Positions 16,057 through 27,799 are shown, counted from the first letter of the stretch. The stretch is DNA of 44,644 nucleotides from Deltaproteobacteria bacterium (GCA_019308995.1 JAFDHD010000033.1:1-44644), one strand, 5' to 3'. Translations and numbers: made by a program. The notes: generated from the sequence alone by a model not told the origin.

Positions 16057-18009
16057 TCAACCGCGATCTTTAATCAAATCCTCTATGGCCGCCGGATCGG
16101 CCAGGGTCGAAATGTCATCCAGTTGATCAAACTGCCCCAGTGCGATCTTGTGGAGTAAGCGATGCAGGATTTTGCCGCTCAGAGTCTTGGGTAGTGAGGA
16201 TGCAAATTTAACCATGTGAATTGTGGCAATCGGCCCAATCTTCAAACGAACCAGATCAACTAACTCCTGCTTCAGTTCATCAGACCTGGTCGCGCCGGTG
16301 TTAAGTGTAACAAAGGCCCAAATACACTGCCCTCGATCCGGGTCTGGCACTCCCACCACCGCCGCCTCAGCAACCTGATCGTGCTGGACCAGAGCGGATT
16401 CAAATTCAGCCGTGCCCAGGCGGTGGTTGGAAACGGTAATGACATCATCAAAGCGGCCCAAGATCCAGTAATACCCATCCTCATCCACCCTGGCTTCATC
16501 GCCGGTGAAAAACAGGTTTGGAACGATGGAAAAGTAAGTTTCCTTGAACTGGTAATGGTTGTTATAGACCGTGCGGGCCATACCGGGCCACGGCCTTTTA
16601 ATGAAAAGCGCTCCTTCCTGATCAGGATACTGAATCTCTGCGCCGGTATTCAGATCAAGAATAACCGGTTCAACCCCAAAGAAAGGCAAGGCGCATGAAC
16701 CGGGTTTCAGGGGTGTCACTCCGGGTAAGGGTGTAATCATGTGGCCGCCCGTTTCGGTCTGCCACCACGTATCCATGATAGGCGCCCAATCCCGGCCGAT
16801 ATGATGGTAATACCACTTCCATGCCTCCGGCGTTATGGGTTCACCCACTGTACCCAGAAGTTTGAGAGAGGTGATGTCATGTCTTTCAACATACTCGCCG
16901 CTCTCCTTAGCTAAAGAGCGTATAACATCAGGAGTAGTATAAAGCTTTTCCACCTTATACTTTTCCACGATCTGCCAGCAGCGATCAAAATTCGGGTAGA
17001 GAGGCACACCCTCGAATAGCACGCTGGTCAGGCCATTAAGCAGGGGCCCATAGACGGAGTATGTGTGACCGGTGATCCAGTCAATATTTGCCATGCACCA
17101 AAAGATTTCGTTCTCTTTCAGGTCAAAGACCAGCCTGGTGGTCATGGCGGCGTAAAGCAGATAGCCGCCGTGGGTGTGGACCATTCCTTTGGGCTTGCCT
17201 GTGCTCCCACTTGTGTGAAGAATAAATAAAGGGTCTTCTGCGTCCATAGGTTCAGGCGGAATAAAATCAGGCAGGTTCGCATCGGCCACGGCTTCCTGCC
17301 ACCAGACTTCATGGGCTGATTCAAGGCCATGGTTCAACCCACGGCGACCATAAACGATAACGGTTTCCACTTCAGGAGACCGCTTCATAGCCTCATCAAC
17401 GACAGTCTTAAGCGGAATCCACTTGCCGCCACGATACCCTCCATCGGCCGTCAGAACCACTTTGGCTCCGCAATCTTTTATACGGCTGGCCAGGGTTTCG
17501 GCACTGAGTCCAACAAAGACCGCGCAATGGATTGCGCCGATACGGCTGCAGGCCAGCAAGCTCACAGGCAGCTCCACAATCATGGGAAGGTAAATGACGA
17601 CGCGGTCGCCCTTTTGAACTCCTCTGGACTTCAGCACCGCCGCCAGTTTGTTCACCTGCTGATAAAGATCCTGATAGGTAACGACGCCGGATTCCTCAGG
17701 ATCATCTCCCTCCCAGTAATAGGCAACCCTGTCCCGCAGGCGAGGGAGATGCCGGTCGAGACAATTATAGCTAGCGTTGAGGACTCCGCCGCCAAACCAT
17801 TCAAACCGGGCTTCCTCGAAATCGGCTTTCAGAACAAAATCCCACGGCTTATCCCAGGTCAGATATTTCTCAGCCTGTTCCGCCCAAAACGCCTCAGGTT
17901 CTTGCAGAGACTTCCGGTAAAGAATATCGTATTCCTTAAGGCTTTTAATGTGGGCGAACTCCTGAAACTCTTCTAAATGAGCGTCATACCACTTTAAAGT
18001 GTCTTTCAT
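16057..18009 (-). CDS. acs: Acetyl-CoA synthetase (AMP-forming), divergent C-terminal motif
   Basis: A 650-residue enzyme converting acetate, ATP and CoA to acetyl-CoA, AMP and pyrophosphate. The ATP loop HTSGSTGKPKGMVHTH, the WWQTETGG motif, FTGDEA and GRFDDVI are intact. The catalytic Lys613 is present, but the surrounding loop reads PKTLSGKILHRLL rather than PKTRSGKIMRR, so the site recognised by acetyltransferases differs from that of the second full-length copy in this window. It is upstream of the GNAT and deacetylase genes (113-base gap) and may be their regulatory target. Closely related propionyl-CoA synthetase is an alternative specificity. Confidence 0.9.
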   Translation of the reverse strand: MKDTLKWYDAHLEEFQEFAHIKSLKEYDILYRKSLQEPEAFWAEQAEKYLTWDKPWDFVLKADFEEARFEWFGGGVLNASYNCLDRHLPRLRDRVAYYWEGDDPEESGVVTYQDLYQQVNKLAAVLKSRGVQKGDRVVIYLPMIVELPVSLLACSRIGAIHCAVFVGLSAETLASRIKDCGAKVVLTADGGYRGGKWIPLKTVVDEAMKRSPEVETVIVYGRRGLNHGLESAHEVWWQEAVADANLPDFIPPEPMDAEDPLFILHTSGSTGKPKGMVHTHGGYLLYAAMTTRLVFDLKENEIFWCMANIDWITGHTYSVYGPLLNGLTSVLFEGVPLYPNFDRCWQIVEKYKVEKLYTTPDVIRSLAKESGEYVERHDITSLKLLGTVGEPITPEAWKWYYHHIGRDWAPIMDTWWQTETGGHMITPLPGVTPLKPGSCALPFFGVEPVILDLNTGAEIQYPDQEGALFIKRPWPGMARTVYNNHYQFKETYFSIVPNLFFTGDEARVDEDGYYWILGRFDDVITVSNHRLGTAEFESALVQHDQVAEAAVVGVPDPDRGQCIWAFVTLNTGATRSDELKQELVDLVRLKIGPIATIHMVKFASSLPKTLSGKILHRLLHKIALGQFDQLDDISTLADPAAIEDLIKDRG

Positions 18010-18606
18010 GCCTCAATTTCCCGTACTCGATTTCTGCTAAATAGAAGCGAAATCCTGTTATTGCTTGACATCCAAGTAAAAGAATACCCTCATCCTCTTA
18101 TGCCTGCAAGCAGAATCATTTTAAGTTTCTGAAGGTTGAAACGAGGGAAGGGCTCTGAATTCGTGAAAAAATTGAAGGAACTATGGGCGCGTTCATAGAT
18201 TTCACGCACCGATCGGTTGTGGACTAGCCGGCGTCCGGATCGCCTGGAAGTGAAGAACATTTAATGGCTCATGTAAAAAAAAATTCAAGCTGTTAGCCTT
18301 TTATGAGAGGGGGTGACAAGAGCAATCCCGAACGGTTACGTATGTTACATTATCAGTGCATCTAAGTTATTAACAACTTTGATGCGATGAAGGCCGCCTT
18401 CATCTTTATGGGAGGTTATCTAAGAAACATCAGATGCAATGATAAGTTAGGGAATCCTTAAAGTTGGTATTTAGAGATAGCATAACCCAGTTGGTCTTCA
18501 ATAATCCAGAGGAAATATTGCAGTATGACTGCTGCTGAAAATCTATCCTATCCAAGCGAGTTGGATTTCATATTCTCGGCGAAGCCTTGACATGAGCTGT
18601 ATTGAG
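18010..18606. other. Non-coding stretch with a perfect palindrome
   Basis: About 600 bases with no convincing coding frame on either strand. A 19-base perfect palindrome (18386-18404, GATGAAGGC/C/GCCTTCATC), followed on the + strand by TTTATGG, could be a short hairpin. No toxin gene is visible downstream of the antitoxin gene that follows. The acetyl-CoA synthetase promoter must lie in the left part, but I see no strong consensus. Confidence 0.55.
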
Positions 18607-18801
18607 TTATTTTTTCTGCTTGCTTTTTTCAACTAAATCTAAATAATCCCTGTAGCTGATGATGACCGAAACGGGTTTGCCATGACGGTCCACCACAAAC
18701 CTTTTGCCTTCCACTGACGTTTGATGAAGGATTTCTCCAAAAATCACCTTGGCTTTGGTAGCTGCGATCGGTTCCAAATCCTCGATTTTAATTTTTGTCA
18801 A
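18607..18801 (-). CDS. Phd/YefM-type antitoxin, apparently without a toxin
   Basis: A 64-residue protein of the Phd/YefM type. Its N-terminal half is the DNA-binding fold (DLEPIAATKAKVIFGEILHQ), then KRFVVDRHGKPVSVIISYRDYLDLVE, the typical strand and helix that lead into the toxin-binding tail. The tail is very short. Translation begins at a TTG with AGAGG eight bases upstream. Such antitoxins normally overlap or abut a RelE, Doc or VapC toxin gene downstream; here the 3' side is about 600 bases of apparently non-coding DNA, and the upstream side also lacks one. It may be a solitary regulator or the remnant of a toxin-antitoxin pair. Confidence 0.72.
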   Translation of the reverse strand: MTKIKIEDLEPIAATKAKVIFGEILHQTSVEGKRFVVDRHGKPVSVIISYRDYLDLVEKSKQKK

Positions 18802-19158
18802 AGGTATAACCTCTTTAAAACCTTTAATCTCTTAGATGCTTATCTATATTCCTACAATATGTCTTTAAAATCAATCTCTTTTTTAGATCCGGGCTATTGA
18901 TCTCTTAGAGGCCATACCGGCGGAGCATTTGTCGAAGGTGGCGAGCTTAAGGTCCTCTCTTTAGCCGGGCCTGTCTGACATCAAAATGGTTGAGAGAATA
19001 TGAGTAAATATTTTAGGGGGCTTCTAAAATTGAGCCGTTAAAATAGCTTCGTCTAGAAAATCTGTGGGTGAACGATTGAGCCCATTTGAGATAACAAACT
19101 GTTTTTTCATAGAAAATTATACGTCAGGAGCAAATATTTTTCAGTCTCAGATGATAAG

Positions 19159-19235
19159 CGTTGGCCGGTTCGGCGGTGCGATGAGAATGGGCCTCTAAAA
19201 AGCTCGTCGGAATTGCGCCGCCGAACCGGCCGGCG
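19159..19235. repeat. Long GC-rich inverted repeat
   Basis: GGCCGGTTCGGCGG (19163-19176) and its exact reverse complement (19218-19231) form a 14-bp perfect core. As RNA the pairing extends outward through two G-U pairs to AGCG/CGCT and inward through a further six pairs with wobbles. The flanks beyond the core are AT-rich and vaguely mirror each other. It may be a palindromic intergenic element or a degraded miniature mobile element. Confidence 0.6.
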
Positions 19236-19281
19236 CTCCGGAGATAAAAATATGGTTTGACAACACACAGATTTTTTCAAA

Positions 19282-19337
19282 GAACCAAAAAATAATTTGT
19301 CAAGGGTGAACGATGTGGGCGCCTTCACCCCTGACAA
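19282..19337 (-). terminator. Rho-independent terminator of the acs-MFS operon
   Basis: Reading leftward, TTGTCAGGGGTGAA (19337-19324) pairs with TTCACCCTTGACAA (19310-19297) at 13 of 14 positions across a 13-base loop. The - strand then continues ATTATTTTTTGG, a T-rich tract. It lies about 115 bases after the stop of the MFS carrier gene. Confidence 0.6.
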
Positions 19338-19453
19338 GTCAACTAAACAAAGGCCGCCTCAATTAAGCGCCTCCTGATTTACTAATACATTAAAAAGTAA
19401 CAAATTGTTTTATTTCTTAATCAAGATTATTTCCCTGCACTGGCTTAAAAGCT

Positions 19454-20770
19454 CTAGTCAGACGTTTGGCTCGGCCCCCTTTCAGCTTGGTTTGTTGCGA
19501 CAGTCGACACCATAGGGGCTATCATTTCTTCAATCGGGCCCTTACGTCTTTTCAGGGTCAGAGCCAGGCCGGCGCCCACCAGGAGCATGATCCCGGCCAG
19601 GATGAATGAGGAATCAAAGCTGCCTGTGGCTGTCTTGAGCATCTGGGATAGCCGCCCCATGACAAAACCGCCCACTCCCCAGGCTGTGAAAACCAAGCCG
19701 TAGTTTATGCCAAAGTCCCGAAGGCCCCAGTAATCCTTGGTAAAGGAGGGGAAGAGTGCGAGATTGGTGCCATAGTTGAATCCGATTATGGTTGTCAGCA
19801 CAACCAAGGCCACGGCACTGTTGACTTTCATCAGGGGGATGGCGATAAACATGAGCACGGCCTGAAATGTCAGCATGATGACCAGTGTTAACTTGCGGCC
19901 GATGCGGTCGGAGATAATTCCAGCCAGGATGCGACCGGAGGCGTTGCCCACGGCCATCAAGGCCACGACCAGGAAAGCCATTTCGCCGAGGCTCTTTTTA
20001 GCCATGCCTGCCACCGAGCCGATGACCATCAGCCCTGCCCCAGCGCCGATGAAATAGGACAGCCATATGATATAGAATGATCCTGTCTTTAGCATCTGAC
20101 CCGGACTGAAAGCGTCTTCTAAAACCGGGGCAGCCGGGTTTGTGTCCGCCGTCGAGGTGCCGGGCACATAGCCTTGGGGAGGGTTTGTCAAAAGAAGGGC
20201 CAGGCCGCAGACGACGATAAAAAAGGCCACGCCAAAAAATAGCATTGCACTTTGCAGTCCCCAGACGCCAACGAGATATTTGGACAATGGGGCGATGTAC
20301 ACCGAGGCCAGGCCGAATCCCGATACAACCAGTCCAGCAATGAGACCGGTCCTGGCCGGGGGGAACCATTTCAGGGCCGGAGGTGTGGCCGAGGCGTATC
20401 CAAAGCCGATGCCAACGCCTGCCAGCACCCCGAATCCTAAAATCCAAACAATATAGCTGGCCGTTTGAGAAATCCAGATGAATCCGATTCCAACCAGAAT
20501 TCCTCCGATGATGGCGGTGATACGCGGTCCAATTTTATCCTGACACTTGCCTGCCAGAATCATGGTAAAAGCAAAAACGATGCAGCATATGGCATAAGGG
20601 TCGTTCAAAGAGGCTGGAGACCAATTGAAGCTGCCCGGCCCACCGGTCTCGATGGATTTCTTGATAGCTTCCTTAAAAATGGACCAGGTATAGAGAATCC
20701 CCAAAGCCAGGTTGATCCCTGTACCGGAAAACGTGACAACCCAACCCCTGTTCCGGCTCGCTGAGGTCAT
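19454..20770 (-). CDS. MFS carboxylate transporter, OFA (oxalate:formate antiporter) family
   Basis: A 438-residue integral membrane protein with 12 predicted membrane segments. The N-terminal GWVVTFSGTGINLALGILYTWSIF is characteristic of the oxalate/formate antiporter family, as is the A-like loop DKIGPRITAIIGG. A second-half loop reads SDRIGRKLTLV, and a GNASGRILAG segment lies in the second half. Family members carry small mono- and dicarboxylates such as lactate, formate, oxalate or acetate. The gene follows an acetyl-CoA synthetase gene by 68 bases on the same strand, with AAAGGGGAAAG before the ATG, so acetate or another substrate of that enzyme is the likely cargo. Direction of transport is not determinable. 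Confidence 0.86.
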   Translation of the reverse strand: MTSASRNRGWVVTFSGTGINLALGILYTWSIFKEAIKKSIETGGPGSFNWSPASLNDPYAICCIVFAFTMILAGKCQDKIGPRITAIIGGILVGIGFIWISQTASYIVWILGFGVLAGVGIGFGYASATPPALKWFPPARTGLIAGLVVSGFGLASVYIAPLSKYLVGVWGLQSAMLFFGVAFFIVVCGLALLLTNPPQGYVPGTSTADTNPAAPVLEDAFSPGQMLKTGSFYIIWLSYFIGAGAGLMVIGSVAGMAKKSLGEMAFLVVALMAVGNASGRILAGIISDRIGRKLTLVIMLTFQAVLMFIAIPLMKVNSAVALVVLTTIIGFNYGTNLALFPSFTKDYWGLRDFGINYGLVFTAWGVGGFVMGRLSQMLKTATGSFDSSFILAGIMLLVGAGLALTLKRRKGPIEEMIAPMVSTVATNQAERGPSQTSD

Positions 20771-20838
20771 ATCTTTCCCCTTTCTGAAGGTTGTTCAGGT
20801 TGGTGGGCCAGGACCATCAAGGTCCCGGCCCCTGGGAA

Positions 20839-22803
20839 TCACTCTTGTAGGCTCTGACGTCCTTCGATCAAGGCTTGCAGGACCTCGGGATCGGCGATGG
20901 TTGAGGTATCGCCAAGGTCGGTTGTTATCCCGGCAGCGATCTTCTGAAGGATGCGGCGCATAATTTTGCCGCTGCGGGTCTTAGGCAGGCCGCTGGCCCA
21001 CTGGATCACGTCAGGATTGGCAATGGGTCCAATCTCCTTTCTAACAAGCTGTACAAGCTCTTTTTTCAGTTCCTCCGAAGGCTCAACCCCCGTGTTCAGA
21101 GTAACAAAGGCATAGATGCCTTGGCCCTTGATCTTGTGGGGGAAGCCAACGACCGCGGCTTCGGCTACCTCAGCATGGAGAACCAGAGCCGATTCGATTT
21201 CCGCGGTGCCGAGGCGGTGGCCGGAGACGTTGATGACGTCATCAATGCGGCCGATGATCCAGAAGTAACCATCCTCGTCCTGCTTGGCTCCATCGCCGGT
21301 GAAGTACATGCCAGGCGCCTGGCTGAAGTAGACCTCCTTAAATCGCTCGTGGTCGCCGTATAGCGTCCGCGCTATGCCTGGCCAGGAGCGTTTGATGAAC
21401 AGAGCCCCTTCCTGGTTCGGGTATTGAACGGGCTCACCAGTCTCAATGTCCATTATGACCGGCTCTACGCCAAAGAAAGGGAACGAGCAGGAGCCGGGCT
21501 TAATCGGCCCCACACCGGGCAGAGGGGTAATGAGGATGCTGCCTGTCTCGGTCTGCCACCAGGTGTCCATAATCGGACACCAATCCCGGCCAATGTAATG
21601 ATAGTACCATCTCCAGGCCTCGGGATTGATTGGCTCGCCCACGGTCCCAAGAAGCTTGAGCGTGGAAACATCATGTTTCTGCGCCAACTCCGCCCCCTCT
21701 TTGGCAATGGCCCGGATGGCCGTGGGCGCGGTGTAAAACTTATTGACTTTATATTTTTCCACCACGGCCCAGAAACGATCGAAGGCCGGGTATGAGGGGA
21801 CGCCTTCGAACAGGACCGATGTCAGACCTTCGATCAGAGGACCGTAAACAATGTAAGTATGGCCGGTGACCCAGCCAATGTCCGCGGTGCACCACCAGAC
21901 TTCATCATCTTTGAGATCGAAAACAAGCCTGACCGTCATGGCCGCCTGCAAGAGGTAGCCAGCGTGCGTATGAAGGACCCCTTTGGGCTTGCCAGTGGAA
22001 CCGGAAGTATAAAGGATAAACAGCGGATCCTCAGCATCCATGCGTTCGGGCTCGACGTAATCGGGCAAGTCGGGCTGAGCCAGCGCTTCGTGCCACCAAA
22101 CATCCAGGTCCGAATTAACATTAATATCCAGATCACAATGCTTATAAATAAGAACCGCCTCAACTTCGGAAACCCCTTCTAACGCTTTATCCACGTTTGC
22201 CTTAAGGGGGATGGCCCTGCCACCCCGGAAGCCGCCGTCCGCAGTGATGATGATGCGCGGTTTACAATCCTCGATCCGGTCGGCCAGGGACTCGGCGCTG
22301 AAACCTCCAAAGACCACAGAGTGGATAGCCCCGATTCTGGCACAAGCCAGCATGGCAACTGGTAATTGAAGGATCATAGGCATGTAGATAATGATCCGGT
22401 CGCCTTTATTAATACCCCGGGACTTCAAAAAGGCGGCCAGCTTATTAACCCGCTCATATAAATCCCGGTAGGTGATAGCTTCTGATTTCTCCGGGTCATC
22501 ACCCTCCCAGTGATAGGCCACCTTATTTCCTATCTTATCCAGATGGCGGTCGAGACAGTCGTATGACGCGTTTAACATCCCACCGCCGAACCATTCAATA
22601 TTGCCTTCATATAAGTCTTCGCGCAACACGAAGTCCCACTCCTTGAACCAGGTGAGGTGTTTTTTCGCCTGCTCAGCCCAAAAGGTATCCGGGTCTTCCA
22701 ATGACTGCCGGTACATTTCCTCATACTGTTCCTTGCTGTTCACATAAGCAACTTTTCTATACTCGTCCAGATGGACGTCATACCATTTCTGTTCGGTTTC
22801 CAT
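20839..22803 (-). CDS. acs: Acetyl-CoA synthetase (AMP-forming)
   Basis: A 654-residue canonical Acs. Motifs: YTSGSTGKPKGVLHTH (ATP loop), WWQTETGS, FTGDGAKQDEDGY, GRIDDVINVSGHR and the C-terminal PKTRSGKIMRR with catalytic Lys613, the classic target of reversible acetylation. It is clearly a paralogue of the 650-residue synthetase in this window. It heads an operon with the OFA-type carrier. GGAGGAGGA precedes the ATG and a sigma-70 promoter lies 27-55 bases upstream. Together they would import and activate acetate. In a syntrophic or sulfate-reducing anaerobe this could feed acetyl-CoA oxidation by the reverse Wood-Ljungdahl route, but that is inference. Confidence 0.93.
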   Translation of the reverse strand: METEQKWYDVHLDEYRKVAYVNSKEQYEEMYRQSLEDPDTFWAEQAKKHLTWFKEWDFVLREDLYEGNIEWFGGGMLNASYDCLDRHLDKIGNKVAYHWEGDDPEKSEAITYRDLYERVNKLAAFLKSRGINKGDRIIIYMPMILQLPVAMLACARIGAIHSVVFGGFSAESLADRIEDCKPRIIITADGGFRGGRAIPLKANVDKALEGVSEVEAVLIYKHCDLDINVNSDLDVWWHEALAQPDLPDYVEPERMDAEDPLFILYTSGSTGKPKGVLHTHAGYLLQAAMTVRLVFDLKDDEVWWCTADIGWVTGHTYIVYGPLIEGLTSVLFEGVPSYPAFDRFWAVVEKYKVNKFYTAPTAIRAIAKEGAELAQKHDVSTLKLLGTVGEPINPEAWRWYYHYIGRDWCPIMDTWWQTETGSILITPLPGVGPIKPGSCSFPFFGVEPVIMDIETGEPVQYPNQEGALFIKRSWPGIARTLYGDHERFKEVYFSQAPGMYFTGDGAKQDEDGYFWIIGRIDDVINVSGHRLGTAEIESALVLHAEVAEAAVVGFPHKIKGQGIYAFVTLNTGVEPSEELKKELVQLVRKEIGPIANPDVIQWASGLPKTRSGKIMRRILQKIAAGITTDLGDTSTIADPEVLQALIEGRQSLQE

Positions 22804-22829
22804 ACATTCCTCCTCCTTTCAGGTTTAAC

Positions 22830-22858
22830 CTTATATATATCGCTTTACCAAACGTCAA
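22830..22858 (-). promoter_or_regulatory. Sigma-70 promoter of the acs-MFS operon
   Basis: On the - strand TTGACG (22858-22853) and TATAAG (22835-22830) are separated by 17 bases. The -10 end lies 27 bases before the Acs start codon, leaving a short leader with a strong ribosome site. Confidence 0.6.
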
Positions 22859-23347
22859 TAGCTAAAGATTGACCAAGCAAGGAAAGTAAATTACATCCAA
22901 GCCGGTCACTCTGTCGCCATAACATTATTGAAAAAGGTTTTTCCATAACCACGGAATCATCTGTTCATAATAACCCGCTCTGTAAAGGCACAGGGGCTGA
23001 AGTTAAAATTCGCGGCTATCTGTCAAAATGGCCCCTGTGCACCTGCCTCAAATCGTCACTAATGACAAACCGAGCCCCAGAGTCAAACCTCGCTGGCTCA
23101 GATATGAGAGAAAATTCATTGCAGGCTTGGCCTGGCCTTATTAAATCAGCCTCTTTATCCAATACCTCCCCCTGACTGTGCGTTTGATCGAACACGGTGC
23201 TAGGCCGCATCGCTCTGTTTATCTCTGTTAAGACGACACTATCACCCTGTGTTGTTTTTCGCCAGTCTCCATCCCAGTTTAAGCAAAACCCAGGCCAAGA
23301 AACCTCTACCGAACGCCTGACACTAACTAATTTTTATTAGTGAACTA
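22859..23347. other. Non-coding stretch with a distal inverted repeat
   Basis: No recognisable gene. A 10-bp perfect inverted repeat, GCACAGGGGC (22988-22997) and its complement (23031-23040), encloses 33 bases. A 64-codon leftward frame across 23016-23210 shows no family resemblance and no ribosome site. The hairpin cluster begins at the right edge. Confidence 0.5.
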
Positions 23348-23505
23348 CCACCGAGCGAGCTCGGTGGCTCCTAGGCCGAACAAGTTCGGCTGATCGCTGT
23401 GTGCTGACTATGCCAGCACACTACGATTATTATGGGACTCGCTGTCCCCTAAAACCCCTGCTCATAGCGGATGCCATTCATCCCACAAGCAAGCTTGTGG
23501 GTTTT
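23348..23505. repeat. Cluster of five short hairpins, most with CRAG-type loops
   Basis: Five perfect hairpins lie in 158 bases. H1 23348-23367 has an 8-bp stem and CGAG loop. H2 23375-23390 has a 6-bp stem and CAAG loop. H3 23399-23421 has an 8-bp stem. H4 23434-23448 has a 5-bp stem; read on the - strand its loop is AGCGA. H5 23482-23501 has an 8-bp stem, a CAAG loop and then TTTT, so it resembles a terminator. The stems differ in sequence while the loop type recurs, which suggests selection for structure. It could be a structured RNA or a palindromic repeat array. Confidence 0.65.
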
Positions 23506-23523
23506 CTGGCATAATTATATATA

Positions 23524-23625
23524 ATGATCTTTATTCATCTTAGCATCCTCGTTATCGTGGTTGTCTCGATATTCATATCAAGACACCTGATTAAAAAACT
23601 TTTTACAACCCGTAAAAAAAGCTGA
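23524..23625 (+). CDS. Possible 33-residue single-pass membrane peptide
   Basis: An ATG-initiated frame encodes a 33-residue peptide. Residues 2-18 (IFIHLSILVIVVVSIFI) are strongly hydrophobic, enough for one membrane helix. The tail RHLIKKLFTTRKKS has seven basic residues. This layout is shared by small regulatory membrane proteins and by type I toxins of the Fst/TisB/Ldr kind. It begins 19 bases after the TTTT of the last hairpin in the preceding cluster. I see no good Shine-Dalgarno sequence, and AT-rich DNA can encode such peptides by chance, so the call is tentative. Confidence 0.28.
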   Translation: MIFIHLSILVIVVVSIFISRHLIKKLFTTRKKS

Positions 23626-24038
23626 CACCTTAACTAACCTTGGTTTGGAGCATCGCACCTCACTCCCAAAAAAAACAAATAATTATATATATTAAGAAGT
23701 TGGTAATCTAAAGGCGTGTAATTCCCTGCCAAAACAATCGCTCTGGCACAAGCCGGCCATAACTACCGCCCAGGTATCACAGTCTTATCTATCTGATATC
23801 TAATTTATTTTAATGTTTGGCACTTATGCCTTTTCGGTAATATCAACCATCTCCTTGGCATAGATTTTGATAAAATACCAAAATAGATAGGGCTTCATGA
23901 CATGCCTCCACCCTGCTGAGCTAGAACTGAAAAGCGGGATTTCTGAAGATCATAAAGGGGCCTTATCGAGTATTGAAAACCGTGCCTGGCGTGCCAGGAT
24001 CAAATTTTTTCTTGATTGCTTTAGAGGAGGAAGATTCG
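23626..24038. other. Leader region of the hydrogenase operon
   Basis: About 410 bases with no gene. CTTGGCATAGATTTTGAT (GG 23857-23858, GA 23869-23870) resembles a sigma-54 site with one wrong -12 base. TTTGGCAC near 23815 has a good -24 element but no -12. No TTTACAATTTGTAAA palindrome is present. I cannot name the operon promoter with confidence. Confidence 0.35.
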
Positions 24039-24548
24039 ATGTTACAAGGGGCAGCCTTGAATTCGGAAAAAGTCAAGGAGCAGGAATTCACGGCTGAAGA
24101 GCTGGCCGCTGTTGATACTATCATTGAGCGCTACAAACTGAAACCCGGATCACTCATCCCTATTCTGGAGGAGATTCAGGAAACCATTGGATACCTTCCG
24201 AAATTAATTCAAAAGAGGGTCGCCCTTGACCTGAAAATTCCTTTCACTGAAGTATACGGGGTCGTTACCTTCTACTCATTTTTTACGATGGCGCCCAGAG
24301 GCAGGCATACCATTCGAGTTTGTCTGGGCACGGCTTGCTATGTCCGGGGAGGCCAAAAGAACCTTGACATGCTTACTAAAATCTTAAAAGTGGCTCCCGG
24401 GGAAACTACTGATGATAGACGTTTTTCGCTGGAAACAGTCCGTTGCCTGGGGGCATGCGGTTTAGCCCCCACCATGATCATTGATAACGATACTTATCGC
24501 CAGGTGAAATCTTCCAGGCTCTCCGACATCATCAAGGACTACGACTGA
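24039..24548 (+). CDS. hoxE: HoxE/NuoE-type [2Fe-2S] subunit of an NAD-linked hydrogenase
   Basis: A 169-residue thioredoxin-like ferredoxin subunit related to the 24-kDa NuoE subunit of complex I. The helical N-domain (20-85) contains EVYGVVTFYSFF. The [2Fe-2S] ligands are Cys95, Cys100, Cys136 and Cys140 (CLGTAC and CLGAC). AGAGGAGGAAG precedes the ATG at 24039; an upstream in-frame start at 23973 has no ribosome site and would add an atypical extension. The gene is first in an operon continuing into a NuoF-type diaphorase and a [NiFe] hydrogenase, so it is assigned to the diaphorase module in the cytoplasm. Confidence 0.9.
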   Translation: MLQGAALNSEKVKEQEFTAEELAAVDTIIERYKLKPGSLIPILEEIQETIGYLPKLIQKRVALDLKIPFTEVYGVVTFYSFFTMAPRGRHTIRVCLGTACYVRGGQKNLDMLTKILKVAPGETTDDRRFSLETVRCLGACGLAPTMIIDNDTYRQVKSSRLSDIIKDYD

Positions 24549-24563
24549 TCAAGGAGCAAACTG

Positions 24564-27731
<3,168 letters not shown>

Positions 27732-27799
27732 TGGGTTCAGTCACAGATGTTTGATCTTGAGTGTCAATAAATTTTTCCAAATGCCCAAGGGTGATCCTT

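Larger units (their letters stand above)
18802..19453. other. Non-coding stretch rich in inverted repeats
   Basis: About 650 bases between the antitoxin gene and the MFS carrier gene. It holds a large GC-rich inverted repeat (19158-19236) and a terminator-like hairpin (19297-19337). The sequence GGGTGAACGAT occurs twice, once inside the terminator hairpin and once near 19067-19077. I find no credible gene; a 76-codon leftward frame over the hairpins is explained by the repeat structure. Confidence 0.6.

Noticed and set aside
18010-18606. Possible toxin partner of the antitoxin gene
   Set aside because: No frame of adequate length with RelE, Doc or VapC features was found on either strand.
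19107-19337. Leftward 76-codon frame
   Set aside because: It covers the large inverted repeat and the terminator hairpin and shows no protein family features.
23016-23210. Leftward 64-codon frame in the gene-free region
   Set aside because: No ribosome site, low-complexity composition and no family resemblance.
23348-23505. Hairpin cluster considered as a CRISPR array
   Set aside because: The stems are not identical repeats, spacing is irregular and no cas genes are nearby.
23813-23872. Sigma-54-like elements upstream of hoxE
   Set aside because: The -24 parts are good but each candidate lacks the GC of the -12 part, and no activator palindrome is present.
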